This document shows positions 1-12,837 of a stretch of 64,000 nt of DNA, piece after piece. Position 1 is the stretch's first letter; each line of letters opens with the position of its first letter. A model generated the notes under the pieces. The model ran no database searches. It was not told the origin of the DNA and saw nothing but the letters and a program-made list of their open reading frames with translations. Origin of the DNA: Eleusine coracana subsp. coracana. Lineage: Eukaryota > Streptophyta > Magnoliopsida > Poales > Poaceae. Both the position numbers and the translations under genes were made by a program. Location of the stretch: contig CM064430.1 of NCBI GenBank assembly GCA_032690845.1, positions 53,913,882 through 53,977,881 on the forward strand, given 5' to 3'.

Positions 1-601
1 AGAGCACACACGAGGAGAGAAAATGGGTTTGGCATCTGGGGAGCTGCCATTTTTGGCTCAAGTTCGACAGCTCGACCAAATGGACGTCCCAACCAGACAC
101 CTCATCAGCTACTAGTAGACGCGGCAGTCAAAATTCGATGGAATTGACAAGAGTAGTTACTGCGTTTCGGCAACGGCCAGTTCACGCGCGGTGCAGGCGC
201 ATCACGAGGATGAGGCTCGGCAGAAGAAGAGACAGTGACCATGGTGCCGCGGTCTCCTGGTGCAGAGGAAGAAGCGCATAGCTAACCCGAGTTACTCATG
301 CGTTGCCGTTTGTGTGCATTCAGCTCCAGCTTACCCGGGCAAGCGCTAATAGTTAATTCGGCATTAACTAACGGAAGCCACAGAACCCCCATCACGATCC
401 GTCATAAGGAAGGAAAAAAACAACTGACTGGAAGTACCGATCAAAATCAAAATTCGGTTCAGACGCCATATTATGGTGGCGAATTTTGATCGAGCTCCAG
501 CTCACAAAAAACTTCGAACCGATTTGAATTGCATCATCACCGCTGACGGTATGAAAACGACTGGATTCGAGGAAGGAACGAGCTGAGGAGGAGGATCATA
601 C

Positions 602-1057
602 CCTGTGCAGGTGTAGGCAATGCTCCTGGACGCGGACGATCACGTCGGGCTCGCGCGATCCGTTGGCCCGCGACCTGCACGATCCATCAGTTCCAACGAG
701 ACGATCAGTCGGTAATCTCCATCAGATCGAGATGCAGAATTCCGCGCGTTCCTGACCCCCAATTGCGCCGCCGAACCCCGATGATCGACCCGCGAACCGC
801 GACGGGGTACAATACAACAGCAGAACGTAAACTTACCACGCTTGCACGGCGCGCCTGAGCGCCGGCGGAAGCGAGGCGTGCGCCGCCGCCGCCGCCGCCC
901 CTGTTTCCGCCGGGGAGCACGACCGCGACGTGGCCGCCGCCGACGACGACGCGGTGGCCGAGTCGAAGCTCTCCTCCTCCTCGTCGTCCTCGTGGTCGTC
1001 CTCGTAGATGGTGTCCACGACGCCGAGCTCCTGATGCCACCCTCTTCCCATCTCCAT
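602..1057 (-). CDS. BTB/POZ-NPH3 family protein, 5' portion only (two exons)
   Basis: Exon 1 runs 1057 down to 837 and exon 2 runs 674 down to 602. The donor (GTAAGT) and acceptor (GTGCAG) join in phase to give 98 codons. The N-terminus is acidic (residues about 18-32, many D and E), then Ser/Ala-rich. After the splice the protein reads DVIVRVQEHCLHLHR, which resembles the start of the BTB fold in NPH3/RPT2-type proteins (a hydrophobic strand, then LHR/LHK before a 'plLsrsg' helix). Such proteins are usually adaptors for CUL3 ubiquitin ligases in phototropism or auxin-related signalling. A donor (GTATGA) follows codon 98, and no further coding is visible in 1-601, so the gene continues past the left edge through a long intron. 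The family call rests on about 15 residues and is moderate; the exon structure is firmer. Confidence 0.55.
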
Positions 1058-3030
1058 GGCCTCCTCTCTCTCTCTCCCTCTGGACTGGAGGTAGCGGTGT
1101 GGTGCGGTTACCCGGCGTTTGCCATTAGGGGAGGAGGGGGTCGGGGGAGTTAAATCGTGGCGGCATTGAATGCGCGCATGTGGAAGGTAAATGCGGTGGC
1201 GCCCCCGGCCCAGCCCCCGTCTCCTGCAGCCTGCGGCACTGCCTGTGCTGCTCTGCTCGTTTGTTTTGAACCTCTCCGATGGGACTGCGGGGGGATTGGC
1301 TTGCTGGCTTGCTGCCGTCGCAGGACGGCAGGAACACGTAGGAGCTGCAGGCTTGGACTAGACCGTCCAGATCACGCGACGGATGGTTCAGATTCTAGGC
1401 CCCCGTTTCAAATACGGAAACTCCTCTTTGGTCTCAAATTAAATTCGGAAACTCTCTTTGGTCACAAATAAAATGGGGAATTCTTGGATGGAATTCTTGC
1501 GAGGATCCTATAATTCCAATTTTGTACGTGACACTAAAACGGTAGTCTATCTCTCTCGCAAAAAAAGAAAAAAAAAACGATTGTCTATCTGTGTGTTCTT
1601 CTGCTACGAGATTGCTCAAGAAAGCAATTGGTCGGCAATTAAATCTCTGCCCGTTTGGGGACTTGATGGCCTCCGTCTCGCACGTAAAGCAGCGAGCACA
1701 TGCCCGGTCAGGTCAGCATCCTGAAATTAAACTCGCGCGCGACGGAAACGGTTGCCGTAAACATACGTACGTACGGCTAGGGTGCGCCGCAAGCAAAGCG
1801 CGCCGAGATTCGTGTCCGCGGCGCTTAACCATGTAGCTTAGCCCGTACGGTTAATTTTTTGTCGCGGTGTACGTGTTCACGCCACGTACGTACAGTTGCA
1901 TACGATGAGGTCAACTTTGGCCTTGACGATCTCGGTCCGTGCATGCGATCTTGCGTGCTCGTGCTCGTGCTCTCTGTTCTCTCGTCCGCCGATGGCCGTG
2001 CGTGGATTCTTGGTCGTCTGCTGTTTCCGCGTATTGCTTACCCGTGCCCCTTGTACTTGTTCAGCCACTGTCAGCCGTCGTAGTCGCACAAATGGGGCTG
2101 CATGTCAGCAGAGGTGACGTTATCAATTAGCTGGGCATCATTTAGCAGGGGTTACCGCTGGTCTGTTCTGGAACTCAAGAAACCGTCAGCGGAAACTCTG
2201 GTTTCGCTCTTGCAGACGAGCGCTGCAGGGCTTCAGAGGGCACCTAGAGAAGTCTTCCACTTCGTTAACAGAGGCTTGGACCGTTGTCAGTCCGGAAATA
2301 ACGTTGCACTGTTGACTAGTCTTCCATGACCACTCCTAATTCTTTTGCTGCTGCATCCCTGACGCGAAGAAATATGTACATCCTTCGAAGCAATGAAGCG
2401 GATGCCTGAAACGATGCGAGGACGCGCAGAGCAGTAAATAACTAGCGCATAAAGAAGTCGCAGCGTGACGCAGGAACAGTAGTGTCTCCCCCAAAGGCAC
2501 CCTTCACATTTTTACCGGCACGATACCTTCCGCCTTTGGATAAACTTTTTGAATTTTTTTTTTTTGGACAGAGACGGGTTAGTTGGAGACCTGAGTTTCA
2601 AAGCTGAGAATAGAGCAGTTGCAGAGCAGCAGAGAGCCAGAGCGACACGTTCCTGATCTGACGCTACTTTACGTTGAAGCACAAGCAGCCGTTATGTCCG
2701 TGCTTGGGGCACGACCGTTTCCTGGTTGGTAACGTCAGCTAATCCCACACTGATTTGTTGGCAATTCTTTTCTCTGTGAAAACTTACGATTCTTTTCGAA
2801 CGATGAATATATATTGATAGATTTCACTTTCCCCTTACGAGGATGCGAGCCACGAGCGTCTCTTCACGCCCACGGCTTTGCTTAATTACATGATTATTAT
2901 TAGCTAGGAGCGAATAAAATAAAACAGAACAAATCCAATGCTACTGTTTAACAAAGCAGAGCAGCGCAGCATCCTCGCTCCTCCAATCTTCAGAGGAAGC
3001 AGGCAGGTGGGCGGCCCCTCATTTCCGGCG
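1058..3030. other. intergenic region, no gene supported
   Basis: This lies between two minus-strand genes. The part next to 1057 is the likely promoter and 5'UTR of the BTB gene (GC-rich up to about 1400). Open frames here (for example 1157-1471 and 1859-2329) have no recognisable domain or convincing splice structure. No tRNA or tandem repeat was noticed. Confidence 0.5.
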
Positions 3031-3249
3031 CTAAGCGGACCCGATTGCCACTGCCGCCGGCCGGCCGTACTCCTCGGCGCGACGCAAGCTCGACGCCGGC
3101 CCGTCGTCCGCCGCCTCGGGCAGCTCGGTGTAGTCGATCAGGCGCCGCCTGCTGCCGTGGGAGCTGCCGTCCGACGAGACGCTGCGGTAGGTGCCTCGCT
3201 CGTTGCTCCTCCTGATGACGTCGATCACGAACGGGATCAGGCCTTCCAT
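3031..3249 (-). CDS. small plant-specific protein, 72 aa, function unknown
   Basis: A single-exon frame of 72 codons starting MEGLIPFVIDVIRRSNERG. An 'MEGLIP..' start followed by a basic helix and a Ser-rich 'YRSVSSDGSSHGS' stretch is typical of a family of small uncharacterised land-plant proteins, as far as I remember. There is no signal peptide or membrane segment; an N-terminal amphipathic helix (residues 3-15) is the only clear feature. The C-terminal half is polar and Ala-rich, probably disordered. A TATA-like element about 135 bp upstream supports a real gene. The function is unknown. Confidence 0.65.
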   Translation of the reverse strand: MEGLIPFVIDVIRRSNERGTYRSVSSDGSSHGSRRRLIDYTELPEAADDGPASSLRRAEEYGRPAAVAIGSA

Positions 3250-3383
3250 CGCTATAGCTCTTCTCGCTTTTTTCCTCTTCTCAACTCAAGAGACCTTGCA
3301 GGCTTGCACTGGCTCTCCTCTGTTTCTTACGTGACCTTGCTTCTGCGATTCGAATTGGTGCCGTGGCGACGAGTGCGTTCGCG

Positions 3384-3391
3384 AATTTATA
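3384..3391 (-). promoter_or_regulatory. TATA box of the small 72-aa gene
   Basis: Reads TATAAATT on the minus strand in a GC-rich setting, about 135 bp upstream of the ATG at 3249. Spacing and orientation fit a core promoter. Confidence 0.5.
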
Positions 3392-3399
3392 CAGGCCTG

Positions 3400-4545
3400 T
3401 GGCGGCGGCGGGGCCTGGCGCGGTCGTAACTGGTGTCCCTCTTGAGTCTTGTCCTCGTTCCGGCGGGCGTGACCGGTTTAGGGTCGGCTCGGAAGCTTCG
3501 TCAACTTGCCGGGCCTCCCGTCTGCTGTAATCCATTTCGTCACATGGTCATCAGCGAGCAACCTGGTTTGGTGGTGTCCTGGTCTCGGATAAGCTTCCCA
3601 GGTTTGTGTGATGGCGATTGTGTCTTTGTGGAACAGTAGACGGTCAGAATTTGGCATCTTGTCTTTCAGGGGCTTGCATACACACGCAACCGAAGCAACA
3701 TCTTGACCTGCCTGCTCCTGGAAATGGAGGTGTGTTTGTATGGTATGGAAATAGGTTCGAGCTTTCGTTACCACTAATCATTTCGACGCAATACTGGTAT
3801 TCGTAAGTTATGGATGCACTCGTCTGATCCTCAGCCAGGCACTTTGGTACAATCACTCTGTAAATTGTTTTACAGCTTCTTTGTATCAATTAATTTGGCC
3901 CCTACAGATTATATTCTGTTGTTTCCTTTTGTTTTTTAAAATTTTTTGACTGTCTAAGGCCGTAAGAATTAGAATATGAAATTGTTAATCGCGTGCTCGG
4001 ATATGCTTCGCCATGCCCACGAGTATCGTTTTCGCTTTATGCCTACGACTACGACCATAGTTGCAACTAAGAAATTGAGCCAGGCACAATCATTTTCTTT
4101 TCAAAGGCATGATTACGCTGCCTGCCGCCACCATCATCCGCATTCTTAACGCGCCTCAGGTATCTGGTCTGACGTTTCTTTTCTGCGAGCAGTCTTACCA
4201 CGCAACGCAAAACATGGGGACAAGGTTTTCAACCAGCGAACAGCCGTGTGACGCCGCTGCGAGCCTCGAGTTGTTTTTCTGAGAATTTTTACGAGTGGTA
4301 ATGGTACGACCACGGCAATCACACGGTTTGCGACCGTGATGTAAAATTTTCAACAGGAACATGAGTATTTTACCACTCGATAAACTACTATGCTTTAAAC
4401 TGATCCAATTTTTCTTCACAATGAACAATAAAGAGCAGCCACATTTTTTTTCAGGCTTCTAATTGGATTCGTTTAAAGTGCACCAAAATGAAACTTCAGA
4501 ATTAATCTTTACTGCCAGAAAGGATATAATAACAAGACAAAATAG
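3400..4545. other. intergenic region, no gene supported
   Basis: It falls from GC-rich to AT-rich towards 4.5 kb. The frames on either strand (for example 3478-3774 minus and 4195-4428 minus) look random. Nothing beyond the promoter of the 72-aa gene is recognised. Confidence 0.45.
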
Positions 4546-4645
4546 TTAAACGTTTTCAAGGGTACAAATTAAGCTTTACTCCCAAGTAATGATTGAGTCT
4601 AACTTGATGCAGTAAAGCTTAATTTCTATCCTTGAAAACATTTAA
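4546..4645. repeat. imperfect hairpin: 35-nt arms, 30-nt loop
   Basis: Arms 4546-4580 and 4611-4645 are reverse complements with three mismatches (32/35). The transcript of either strand would fold into a long stem, the size of a plant miRNA precursor or a small foldback MITE. No target duplication was found. It lies about 340 bp beyond the likely 3' end of the eRF1 gene. Confidence 0.7.
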
Positions 4646-5281
4646 AGAATTATAAGGGAATAACAGGAAAACAATTGCTAGCTACCCAGAAAGAAAGGTC
4701 AATGGCCAAGAAAGGAAGATAAGGACCAAGGGCCATGACGGATTAACATAAAAAATAGTACCAACCAAATTCTTCATAGCAAAAACTTCAATAGTATTTG
4801 CTGTAATGCAAGCAGATACACTCGACTTAACAACTTGGACCAGTCAAACTACGAGAACATAGTTTAGAAGCACAAGGCAACATCCGACTACAGCAAACGT
4901 TAGCCCATTAACGGCTTGCTTCTGACACATTATTCATGATGGTTTGCTTGAAATTAAATAGCTATTTAAGTACGGTAACTTCTTGCCACTTCACTGCCAT
5001 GTATAATCATTTGGTATTAAGCTCCTCCAGCACAGGATGATGCTGACCCACACCCGTCGATCGCTGGATCTGAAAAGAACAGGGGTACGAACAATCAAAC
5101 AAAATATTTGTGGCATGGCGTGACACAAATTAACAAGACACGAGGTGTAGTATGAAAAATCAAGCAAAATACGCTTACAGCTGCTTCTCAGGTATTCTTG
5201 CATAGGTGTAGCAAAATTGAGCTCCGAGCTGTTGCTGTGGCGTCCTTCCATGGGCCAGCACAAGCATGAGGTAGTTGATTG

Positions 5282-6438
5282 CTAATCAGAGTCTTCGTAC
5301 AAATCCTCATCGTCAGAAAGCTCATCAAAGGACCGGATATCCAGCTGGTAGCGCAACATACCACCAATGCCACCAAATCCTCTACAGAACTGTGATCCCT
5401 CTTGAGACTTGTTCGTAACAAACTCGAGCGAGCAACCAAACTTCTTGTACTCATTAGCAAACCATTCCAAGAGTGACGTTTTGTCCTGAACTTCCAGCTC
5501 AGCATTAGTTGAGGCATCACGGAAATTGCTCTGGTCAGCTTCCTGCTCTTTGTTCAGATGTTTTATGACAATGTCCTGAGTGGCACTGTTCTTGAGCACA
5601 TATCTGTTGATATCCAAATTCTCCCACACTATCAAGGTCTCCACAGCACCCATTTCAAGAGCCTTCAGAGTGTCATCAACACCAAATACATATTTCCCAG
5701 TGTCCTGGCTGATCTCTTCGAAATACTTCCAAATCAACTTCTTCTCCTGTAACCAGCAAGAATTAGCCCTGCAACGTTTGGCTGACTTGTAGCTTGATTA
5801 ATGAAAAACTGAGTAGCAAGCTCAGCAGTTTTGCGGACATAGTTATGGCGCTTTTCCATCCGAAGGCGAGCAAAACGCAGAGCAGATTGTCCTCCTCTAC
5901 CGTGCTTCTTTGGGAGATCAACAGTGAATCTATGAAGGACTTCACGGGTATTGCCACTTAGTGTGCCAAAAAGAGTGCCATTACCATCCATGATAATGAA
6001 CCCAAATTTGTCATCAGATTCCAAGAGCTCATTTAACGCCTCAGTGTGGAACTTGTTGTCGCAAAGGTACAACGATACATTTATAGGCTTGAAAGGCTCA
6101 AAATCAATAGTAACTTTCTTTTCCTTTCCATCTTCTGTAATAATAGTTCCAGTGTAGAGAACCAATCCTTTCGGAGGGACCTTGTTATAGAGCTTGAGCC
6201 TCTGCTGAGCTGAGGTAATCGCAGCCAATACAGATTGGCGATTCACTCTACTCTTTATGTTTGAAGCGGTACCATATTCATCACCTAACATCTTGGCTAC
6301 CCGAGCAATCTGGTCACGTGGAGGCATAATAAGAGAGATCATGCTCGTGCCATTGCCTCTAGCAGACTCCAATGCCTTTATTAACTTCTTAATCTTCCAA
6401 ATTTCAATGTTCATATCGGTATCCTGGCTGTCAGACAT
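5282..6438 (-). pseudogene. eukaryotic release factor 1 (eRF1) gene with internal frameshifting deletion
   Basis: eRF1 recognises all three stop codons in the ribosomal A site and triggers peptide release with eRF3. From the ATG at 6438 the frame has the NIKS motif (residues 60-63), YLCDNKF (124-130) and GGQ (182-184), so the stop-decoding and hydrolysis domains look normal. After ...GLILAG (residue 229) it reads five unrelated residues and stops at 5734. The C-terminal part, from QEKKLI.. to the acidic end DEDLYEDSD, continues one frame away to a stop at 5282. About 53 codons normally between LILAG and QEKK are absent, roughly 157 bp, with the junction near 5748-5753. LIGKY of other eRF1s reads LIWKY here. 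The gene keeps its 5'UTR intron, so it is a segmental copy rather than a retrocopy. It is a pseudogene, a truncated 234-aa allele, or a sequence error. Confidence 0.8.
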
Positions 6439-6449
6439 CTTGATAGAGC

Positions 6450-7549
6450 CTAAAAAAGCACAATTGAAACTGAAAATGCATGAAACGGTGTTAAACATGT
6501 AATACAATGACAGCATAAAGACGACAATGAGGAAGGGAGATGGAAGTTCAGAAGTGCACATTTGATTTGGTGGAAGCGGTCAGAGAATGATTTCAGTCCC
6601 AATCAACTTGGCAAGAAAGTATGAATCAACAAGGAAACAATATCAAACAAAAAGGGATTTGAGATGTATGAATAATGTACTCAATGGAAAATCTCATTAC
6701 CCTCCCACTAGATCCAAATACCCATCATTCAAATAAAATGCACTTTCAAAACCATGTGGTGAAAAAATCAGCAAAATATCCTAAATCACAAGTTCTATGA
6801 TCATGCTTCTCAAAGAGCACTAGTAAACTATATATACCAGGTTAGAAAAATACAACAGTTAAAATGTGTCTGGCAAATGATTTTTCCGCTACTGTCAAAT
6901 GGTTAACAATGTCATACATAAGAGATTGACAAGAAAAAGCATTCAACAGAGCATCACATATGACATTCTTCTTTTTGAGAAATACAAAGTGAAGCTACAA
7001 AGTAAATCCCCTAAGATGGGGAAGCAGCTAATTTCAGAATCATACCCATGCCTTTTAGTAAACCTATATGACCAATGAAGATATATGCATTTGACCAAAA
7101 AGAAAACAGAGAGGAAGGGTAATTGGCTATTAAATTAAACTCCACAAACAAAATTAGCCAACAGATGCGTCGATGGACGGATTCAGGGTGTAGAACTTAC
7201 AAAATACTATTTTCACAGAATTAGCCAGTCTTATTAGAGGTTTCACATCAAGATAATTCACAAAGTAGATAGCCAAACACGAAATCCCCTGTAGCGTTTG
7301 CCTTACGACCCAGTACTAATGTTGTTCAACAGTTACATTAAATTCATAACTATTTAAGCATGAACTTTCCAACTAAGGAACAAACCAGTGTATTCGGCTA
7401 AGCAGCATGACCAGGCAATGAACAAAAATTATCAGGACTATGATTATGAAGCACAGAGGATAATTCAGGCGAGAAGAACAACACCGCAAGTAATTCGAAA
7501 GCGCTCGTCAAGCGAAACAAACGAGCGGATCGGGGCTAGGGTTCCTTAC
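6450..7549 (-). other. 5'UTR intron of the eRF1 gene
   Basis: The donor GTAAGG (7549-7544) follows a GC-rich leader exon (about 7550-7660). The acceptor TTTTTTAG ends at 6450, eleven bases before the ATG codon. The intron is AT-rich, with no coding frame of its own. A leader intron is common in plant translation-factor genes and is often needed for strong expression. Confidence 0.65.
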
Positions 7550-7994
7550 CGAGAAGCGAGGACGGTGAAGGGGAGGGCGAGGGACGCGCCGACTTCACGC
7601 AGGTGCGGTCGGGCCGCCGCTGCGGTGGTTGGGGGATCGCCGGATTGGTGAACCCTCGCGTCTGGCCCCTAGTTTTCAGCTGATTCGGAGAAAATAAGGC
7701 CGCGTGTCTGATAAAGAGCGCCGCGCCGCCCCATACCGGGTCTTGTAGAGTAACCGTAACGGGTACGTTACCGGCCGGGCCCGCTTGCAGTGGCAACGTG
7801 TGGATTCGGCGGGCGGATGTGGCCCGACCTCTGCGTGCGAATCAGCGTTGAGTGCGGCGGCCCAACCAAACGCGGCCCAGTCCGTTAGTGAAGCCCAAAT
7901 CCAACATCGGGGTTTCGGCAAGGATCAACGTACATGTTGAAGTGCGCAATGACTACTCGTCTAGTCATACTGTACTTGGTCCACCTGTTCTATT

Positions 7995-8360
7995 AAGCTG
8001 TGAGTTTTATCAGTATTAAATAAGGTGCCATATAAGTAAAAAAGATGATGTGACATAGTAATTAATATAAAACTGGGTAAATAGATTTTATAGGGATGAA
8101 ACTCATTTAACATTATTTCATAGGTATAAAACTCTATTAAAACTCCCATTGAGAATCTAAAGTTTCATTCCAATACATTTTGATCAATCTCAATGTAACA
8201 AATAGATATTAATTTAATGCTATAACTTATATATAAAATCGTGAGATGAAACTATATATTAAGAGAAACTATTTCATATATCAAACTAAATCTTCAAATC
8301 TGATGTGACACTCTTAAAAAGTGTAAAATGAAACTATGCATTAAGACTGGACTTATCTGA
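7995..8360. mobile_element. MITE-like AT-rich repeat remnant
   Basis: This AT-rich block repeats the phrase 'gaaact(c/a)tat/att' several times and contains 'gatgtgaca' near both ends (about 8046 and 8299) and 'gaaactatgcattaagact' at the right. That style is common in rice non-autonomous DNA elements. Terminal repeats and a target duplication could not be defined, so this is tentative. It directly precedes the copia element. Confidence 0.3.
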
Positions 8361-8580
8361 TTATCTGAAAGTTGTCTGTAGCCATTCAGTTCGTCACTTC
8401 GTCACTTAGTAACGTAAGCTAAATCAGGTCATGAATTCTCGGAGAAATGTATGATCTCCGGTCCAGTGATTCGTCATGTATGGCTAGTGTTTTATCATTC
8501 ATTTTTGATAGAACGTTGTCAGTTGCTATCAACGATGACTTGACCGACTGTGGAATCATTTTCATGATGTGTCTTAGGGC

Positions 8581-8798
8581 TATTTAGAAATGAGATTAGG
8601 GAATTAAGAGTGTTCATTTATTGATAGAGATGGTTTACATTTATACTCGGCCAACAGTCGGGAGAGGCGTTCGTACGCTGGGATGGCGGTTCCCGAAACA
8701 TTCACACATATAATATAATATAAAATGATCTCTCTATCTAATTAATCACTAATTATATAATTAATTAAGTTAATTGATTATTAATAGGACGTTTCACA
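8581..8798 (-). repeat. 3' LTR of the copia element
   Basis: About 218 bp, aligning along its length with 12838-13061. Both copies share the block 'tctctatctaattaatcac' followed by AT-rich sequence and 'gtttcaca'. The central 'gtccgtacgg..' section differs most. Confidence 0.85.
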
Positions 8799-9230
8799 AT
8801 ACTCCCCCTGATCAATTATATCTTGTAATTGGTGATTGATTGCTACTCTAAAAACTCTGTAGAAAAAATATGAGGAGAATATTTAATGTGAAAACTCCTC
8901 CAAACCCCATTGGGGAAAATAAGGAGAAATAATGTGTAAAACTTCCGTAAAACCCTACTGGGAAAAATAGGGAGGAAATAAGATATGTCATGAAAAACTC
9001 CCTTTAAACCATATAGGTAAATTTAAGGAGAAAAATAATATAACATACTTTAATATTTATAACACATATATTGCTTTATTAAAACTTGTGCATGAGAAAA
9101 AACCTTGATAGAAAAACTCATCAGAAAAAAGAGTGCAATATCTATGATTTGAATACCATTGATAGGTTATATTAGAGTGATTTGCTCCCCCTAATCATTG
9201 CAAATCTTTGAGTCATCTCATACCTATTTC

Positions 9231-12200
9231 ATGAACATATTTCTGGAATAATATTGTTGGTAGAGACTTAGTGAACAAATCTGCAAGATGGTCACATGAT
9301 TTTATTTGCAATATTTCTATTTCCCCATTTTATTGTAACTCATGTGGGTAAAATAGCTTAGGAGAAATATGTTTAGTGATATTACTCTTTATATAACCTG
9401 TATTCATTTGTGCAATATAAGCAGAATTATCTTCATAGATAATTGTTGATTTCTTGATAGGACCAATACCACATGACTGTTATATATGGTTTATCATTCT
9501 GCGAAGCTAAACACATTCACGTGAAATTTCATATAATACAATTATTTCAGAATAATTTATGGATGTGGTTACTAGTGTCTGTTTTGATGACTTCCATGAT
9601 ATAGTCGTTCCACCATGTAAAAATACAAACCCTGTCTGTGATTTGATATTATGAGGATCAGATAGATAGCCAGCATCAGTATATCCAATCATGATTTTAT
9701 CTTGGTTAAATCTGTAGAATAAACCAAGATCCTTTGTGCCTTAGAGATATCTGAAGATATTTTTAACTCCCGCCCAATGACGTTTTGTTGGAGCTGCGCT
9801 ATGTCTAGCTAGTAAATTTACTACAAATGCGATATCAGGCCTGATGCAATTTGCAATATACATAAGCGCTCTAATGGCACTGAGATATGGAATCTCTGGT
9901 CCCAATATCTCTTCATCTTCGTCTCTTGGTCTGAATTGATCTTTATTTATGTCAAGAGATTGAATAACCATAGGTGTTTTGGAAGGATAAGATTTATCCA
10001 TATTGAATTTCTCCAATATTTTCTGAATGTATGCAGACCGGTGTATTAGTATCCCTGTAGGGAGATGCTCAAGTTGAAGACCTAAGCAAAATTTGGTTTG
10101 ACCCAAATCTTTCATCTCGAATTCCGTCTTGAGATGATTGCGTGTTTCATCAATGTCTTGTGTATTTCCTATGATGTTGAGATCATCAACATACACCGAG
10201 ATGATACAAAATCCAGTTGAGAATTTTTTAATGAATACACATGGGCAATCATCATTGTTAGAATAACCATTCTGAGAAGGAATTCTTTTAGTCGGTTGTA
10301 CCACATTCTTCCCGACTGCTTTAAGCCATAGAATGACTTTTTAAGTTTTACACAATACATGTTGTGATTTTGATTCTGATTCGGAATTTTAAGCCCTTCA
10401 GGAACATTCATATAGATATCCAAATCTGGTGACCCATATAGGTATGCAGTCACTACATTCATGAGATGCATGAATAGATCTTTTGATACTGCCAATGATA
10501 TTAAGTATCGGAATGTTATATCACTCATAACTGGATAATATGTTTCATCGAAATCGATGCCGGGTCTCTGCGTGAATCCTTGTGCTACAAGTCTTACTTT
10601 GTATCTCACCACCTCGTTGTTTTTATTCCTTTTACGGACGAAAGCCCATTTTGATCCCACAGGGAAAATGTTTCGAGGAGTAGGCATTACTATGGTAAAT
10701 ACCTCTCGTTTCTTGAGCGAGAGCAATTCTGTCTTGATTGCTTCCTTCCATTTGATCCAGTCCGAGCATCGTTGACACTCTGCCATGGTCTTAGATTCTG
10801 GATCCGGTTGAAGGTCATTTACAATCTTAGAAGAAAAATGAATGTCGATAATTGTAGTCTTCCTATTGAATGATTCTCCAGAATCAATGTAATTGGTGAA
10901 AAAATTTTTTACCCCTTCTAACTCATCATGTTTTCCCAAGGCGATTGAGTTGGGGTCTTTCGATGTCCCAACATCTATATTTATGTGCACATTTGTGCTG
11001 GGTATGTGATGTATCTGTTGAACATCCATATGAATTAGATTTTCATTATCCTATTGGTGTCTATCAACTTGATGTTGATTTGTATTTACTGTTTTGGAAG
11101 TAGTCTTTCTTGGTTTCCGCAGAGGCTTCTGTGGAGCCTTATTCCTTGTAACCGTACTTCTCCCCCTCTTATTTTGATTTGGGAGTTGAGTGGTTTTAGT
11201 TGGTACCTCCACTCTTTCTGGTACATTGACAATGGGATTGTGTGATTTTGTAACACCTTTATAGTCAGTAAATGCATCTGGCAGGTTATTTACAATATTT
11301 TGCAAATTGATAATCCTTTGAACTTCTTGTTCGGATTCGATAGTACGTGGATCTAAGGACTGAATACTTGTGACATTCCAATTTATTTTCTGGCATTCTT
11401 TTTTATACATATTATCTCCCCTTAATGTCGGGAAATTATCCTCATCGAAGATGCAATCAGCGTACCGGGCAGTGAATAAGTCCCCTGTAAGAGGCTCGAG
11501 GTATTTTATGATTGACGGTGATTTATACCCCACATATATCCCTAATTTCCTATGGGGGTCCATCGATGTACGCTGCGATGGTGATATTGGTACGTATACA
11601 GCGCAACCGAATTTTCGCAGATGAGAAATACTTGGTTGATTTTCACGTACTAACTACAACGGGGAAGCCGTATGATATGCAGTAGGTCCGATTTAAATCA
11701 ATTCTGCGGCGTGTAAAACTGCATGTCCCTAACTTGATGTTGGTAAATTGCAATTCTGTAACAATGGTCTTGCAATTAATTTTATTCTCTTAATAAGAGA
11801 TTCGGCTAATCCATGTTGTATATGTACATAGGGCACAGAGTGCTCTATATTTATGCCTAGAGCTATACAATAATCATTGAATACTCTTGAAGAAAATTCA
11901 GCGGCATTATCCAATCTAATGGATTTTATCCCGTGTTCGGGATAATGTGCTCTTAATTTGATAATTTGAGCAATTAACCTTGCAAAAGCATGATTTCTAG
12001 TTGATAGTAGACATACATGTGACCATCTAGTTGATGCATCAATAAGTACCATGAAGTATCTAAATGGTCCAGTTAATGGATGTATAGCCCCACAAATATC
12101 TCCTTGAATGCTTTCAAGAAATTATAGTGATTCGGCCTTAATTTTAAGATAAGAGGGTCTTAAAATCAATTTCGCTATGGCACATACGGTGCATACAAAA

Positions 12201-12760
12201 TCTGAAGGTTTGAGAAACTTTGTGTTGCATTTGATGACCAATTAAATTACTGATAATTTTTCGCATCATCCCTATTCCAGGATGACCAAGGCGATTGTGC
12301 CAAGTCTTGAAGATATCAAGATTTTGAAAAATTATCTTATATACAACATATTGTACGAGTTTGATGTATGTATAGTACAATCCAGTAGATAATGAAGGAA
12401 TTTGTTCAAACACTTACTTGTTGTATCCGTCATTTTTTGTAATGAATAGAAATTAATCTTTGTTGTCATTATGTGTTTCAATATGGTAACCATTATGACG
12501 TATATCTTTATAACTCAGTAGGGTACGAGTTGAGTCAGGATACAAGAGTATATCCTCAATTATGAGTTATGTACTCATAGGCAAAATGATTGTGGCTCGA
12601 TCCGAACCAACAATCACAGCATCACGGCCTATAATGGTCGTGACATTACCCTTACTCTTAGTTAGAGTTTGAAAATATTTCATTTCTCTGAGTATAGTGT
12701 TAGTGGTGCAGCTATCCACTAAGCAAATTTCTTCCTCCATTTGGATTGATCCCGTAAGAT
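9231..12760 (-). pseudogene. copia pol remnant (protease, integrase, reverse transcriptase, RNase H)
   Basis: Reading the minus strand from high to low coordinates: a protease-like 'CLVDSCTTNTILRE' (around 12700-12730); the GAG-pre-integrase 'HNRLGHPGIGMM' (12144-12413); an integrase core segment (11729-12052); a linker region (11051-11563); reverse transcriptase (10169-11029 then 9741-10304) with GLKQSGRMWYNRL and the catalytic YVDD box; RNase H (9507-9692); and a tail with LADLFTKSLP near 9270. The pieces fall in different frames with stops between them, so no full polyprotein can be made. Confidence 0.88.
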
Positions 12761-12837
12761 AATCCTAGAGGATGGAGACCGGCGGTGGTCTTCCGGTGCC
12801 GATTAGCGACGAGAGGAGAGACTAAGTGCTGATAACG

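Noticed and set aside
5734..5760. A tiny intron as the explanation for the eRF1 frame break
   Set aside because: Only a few bases separate the conserved parts, far below the minimum plant intron, and conserved coding sequence is missing rather than interrupted.
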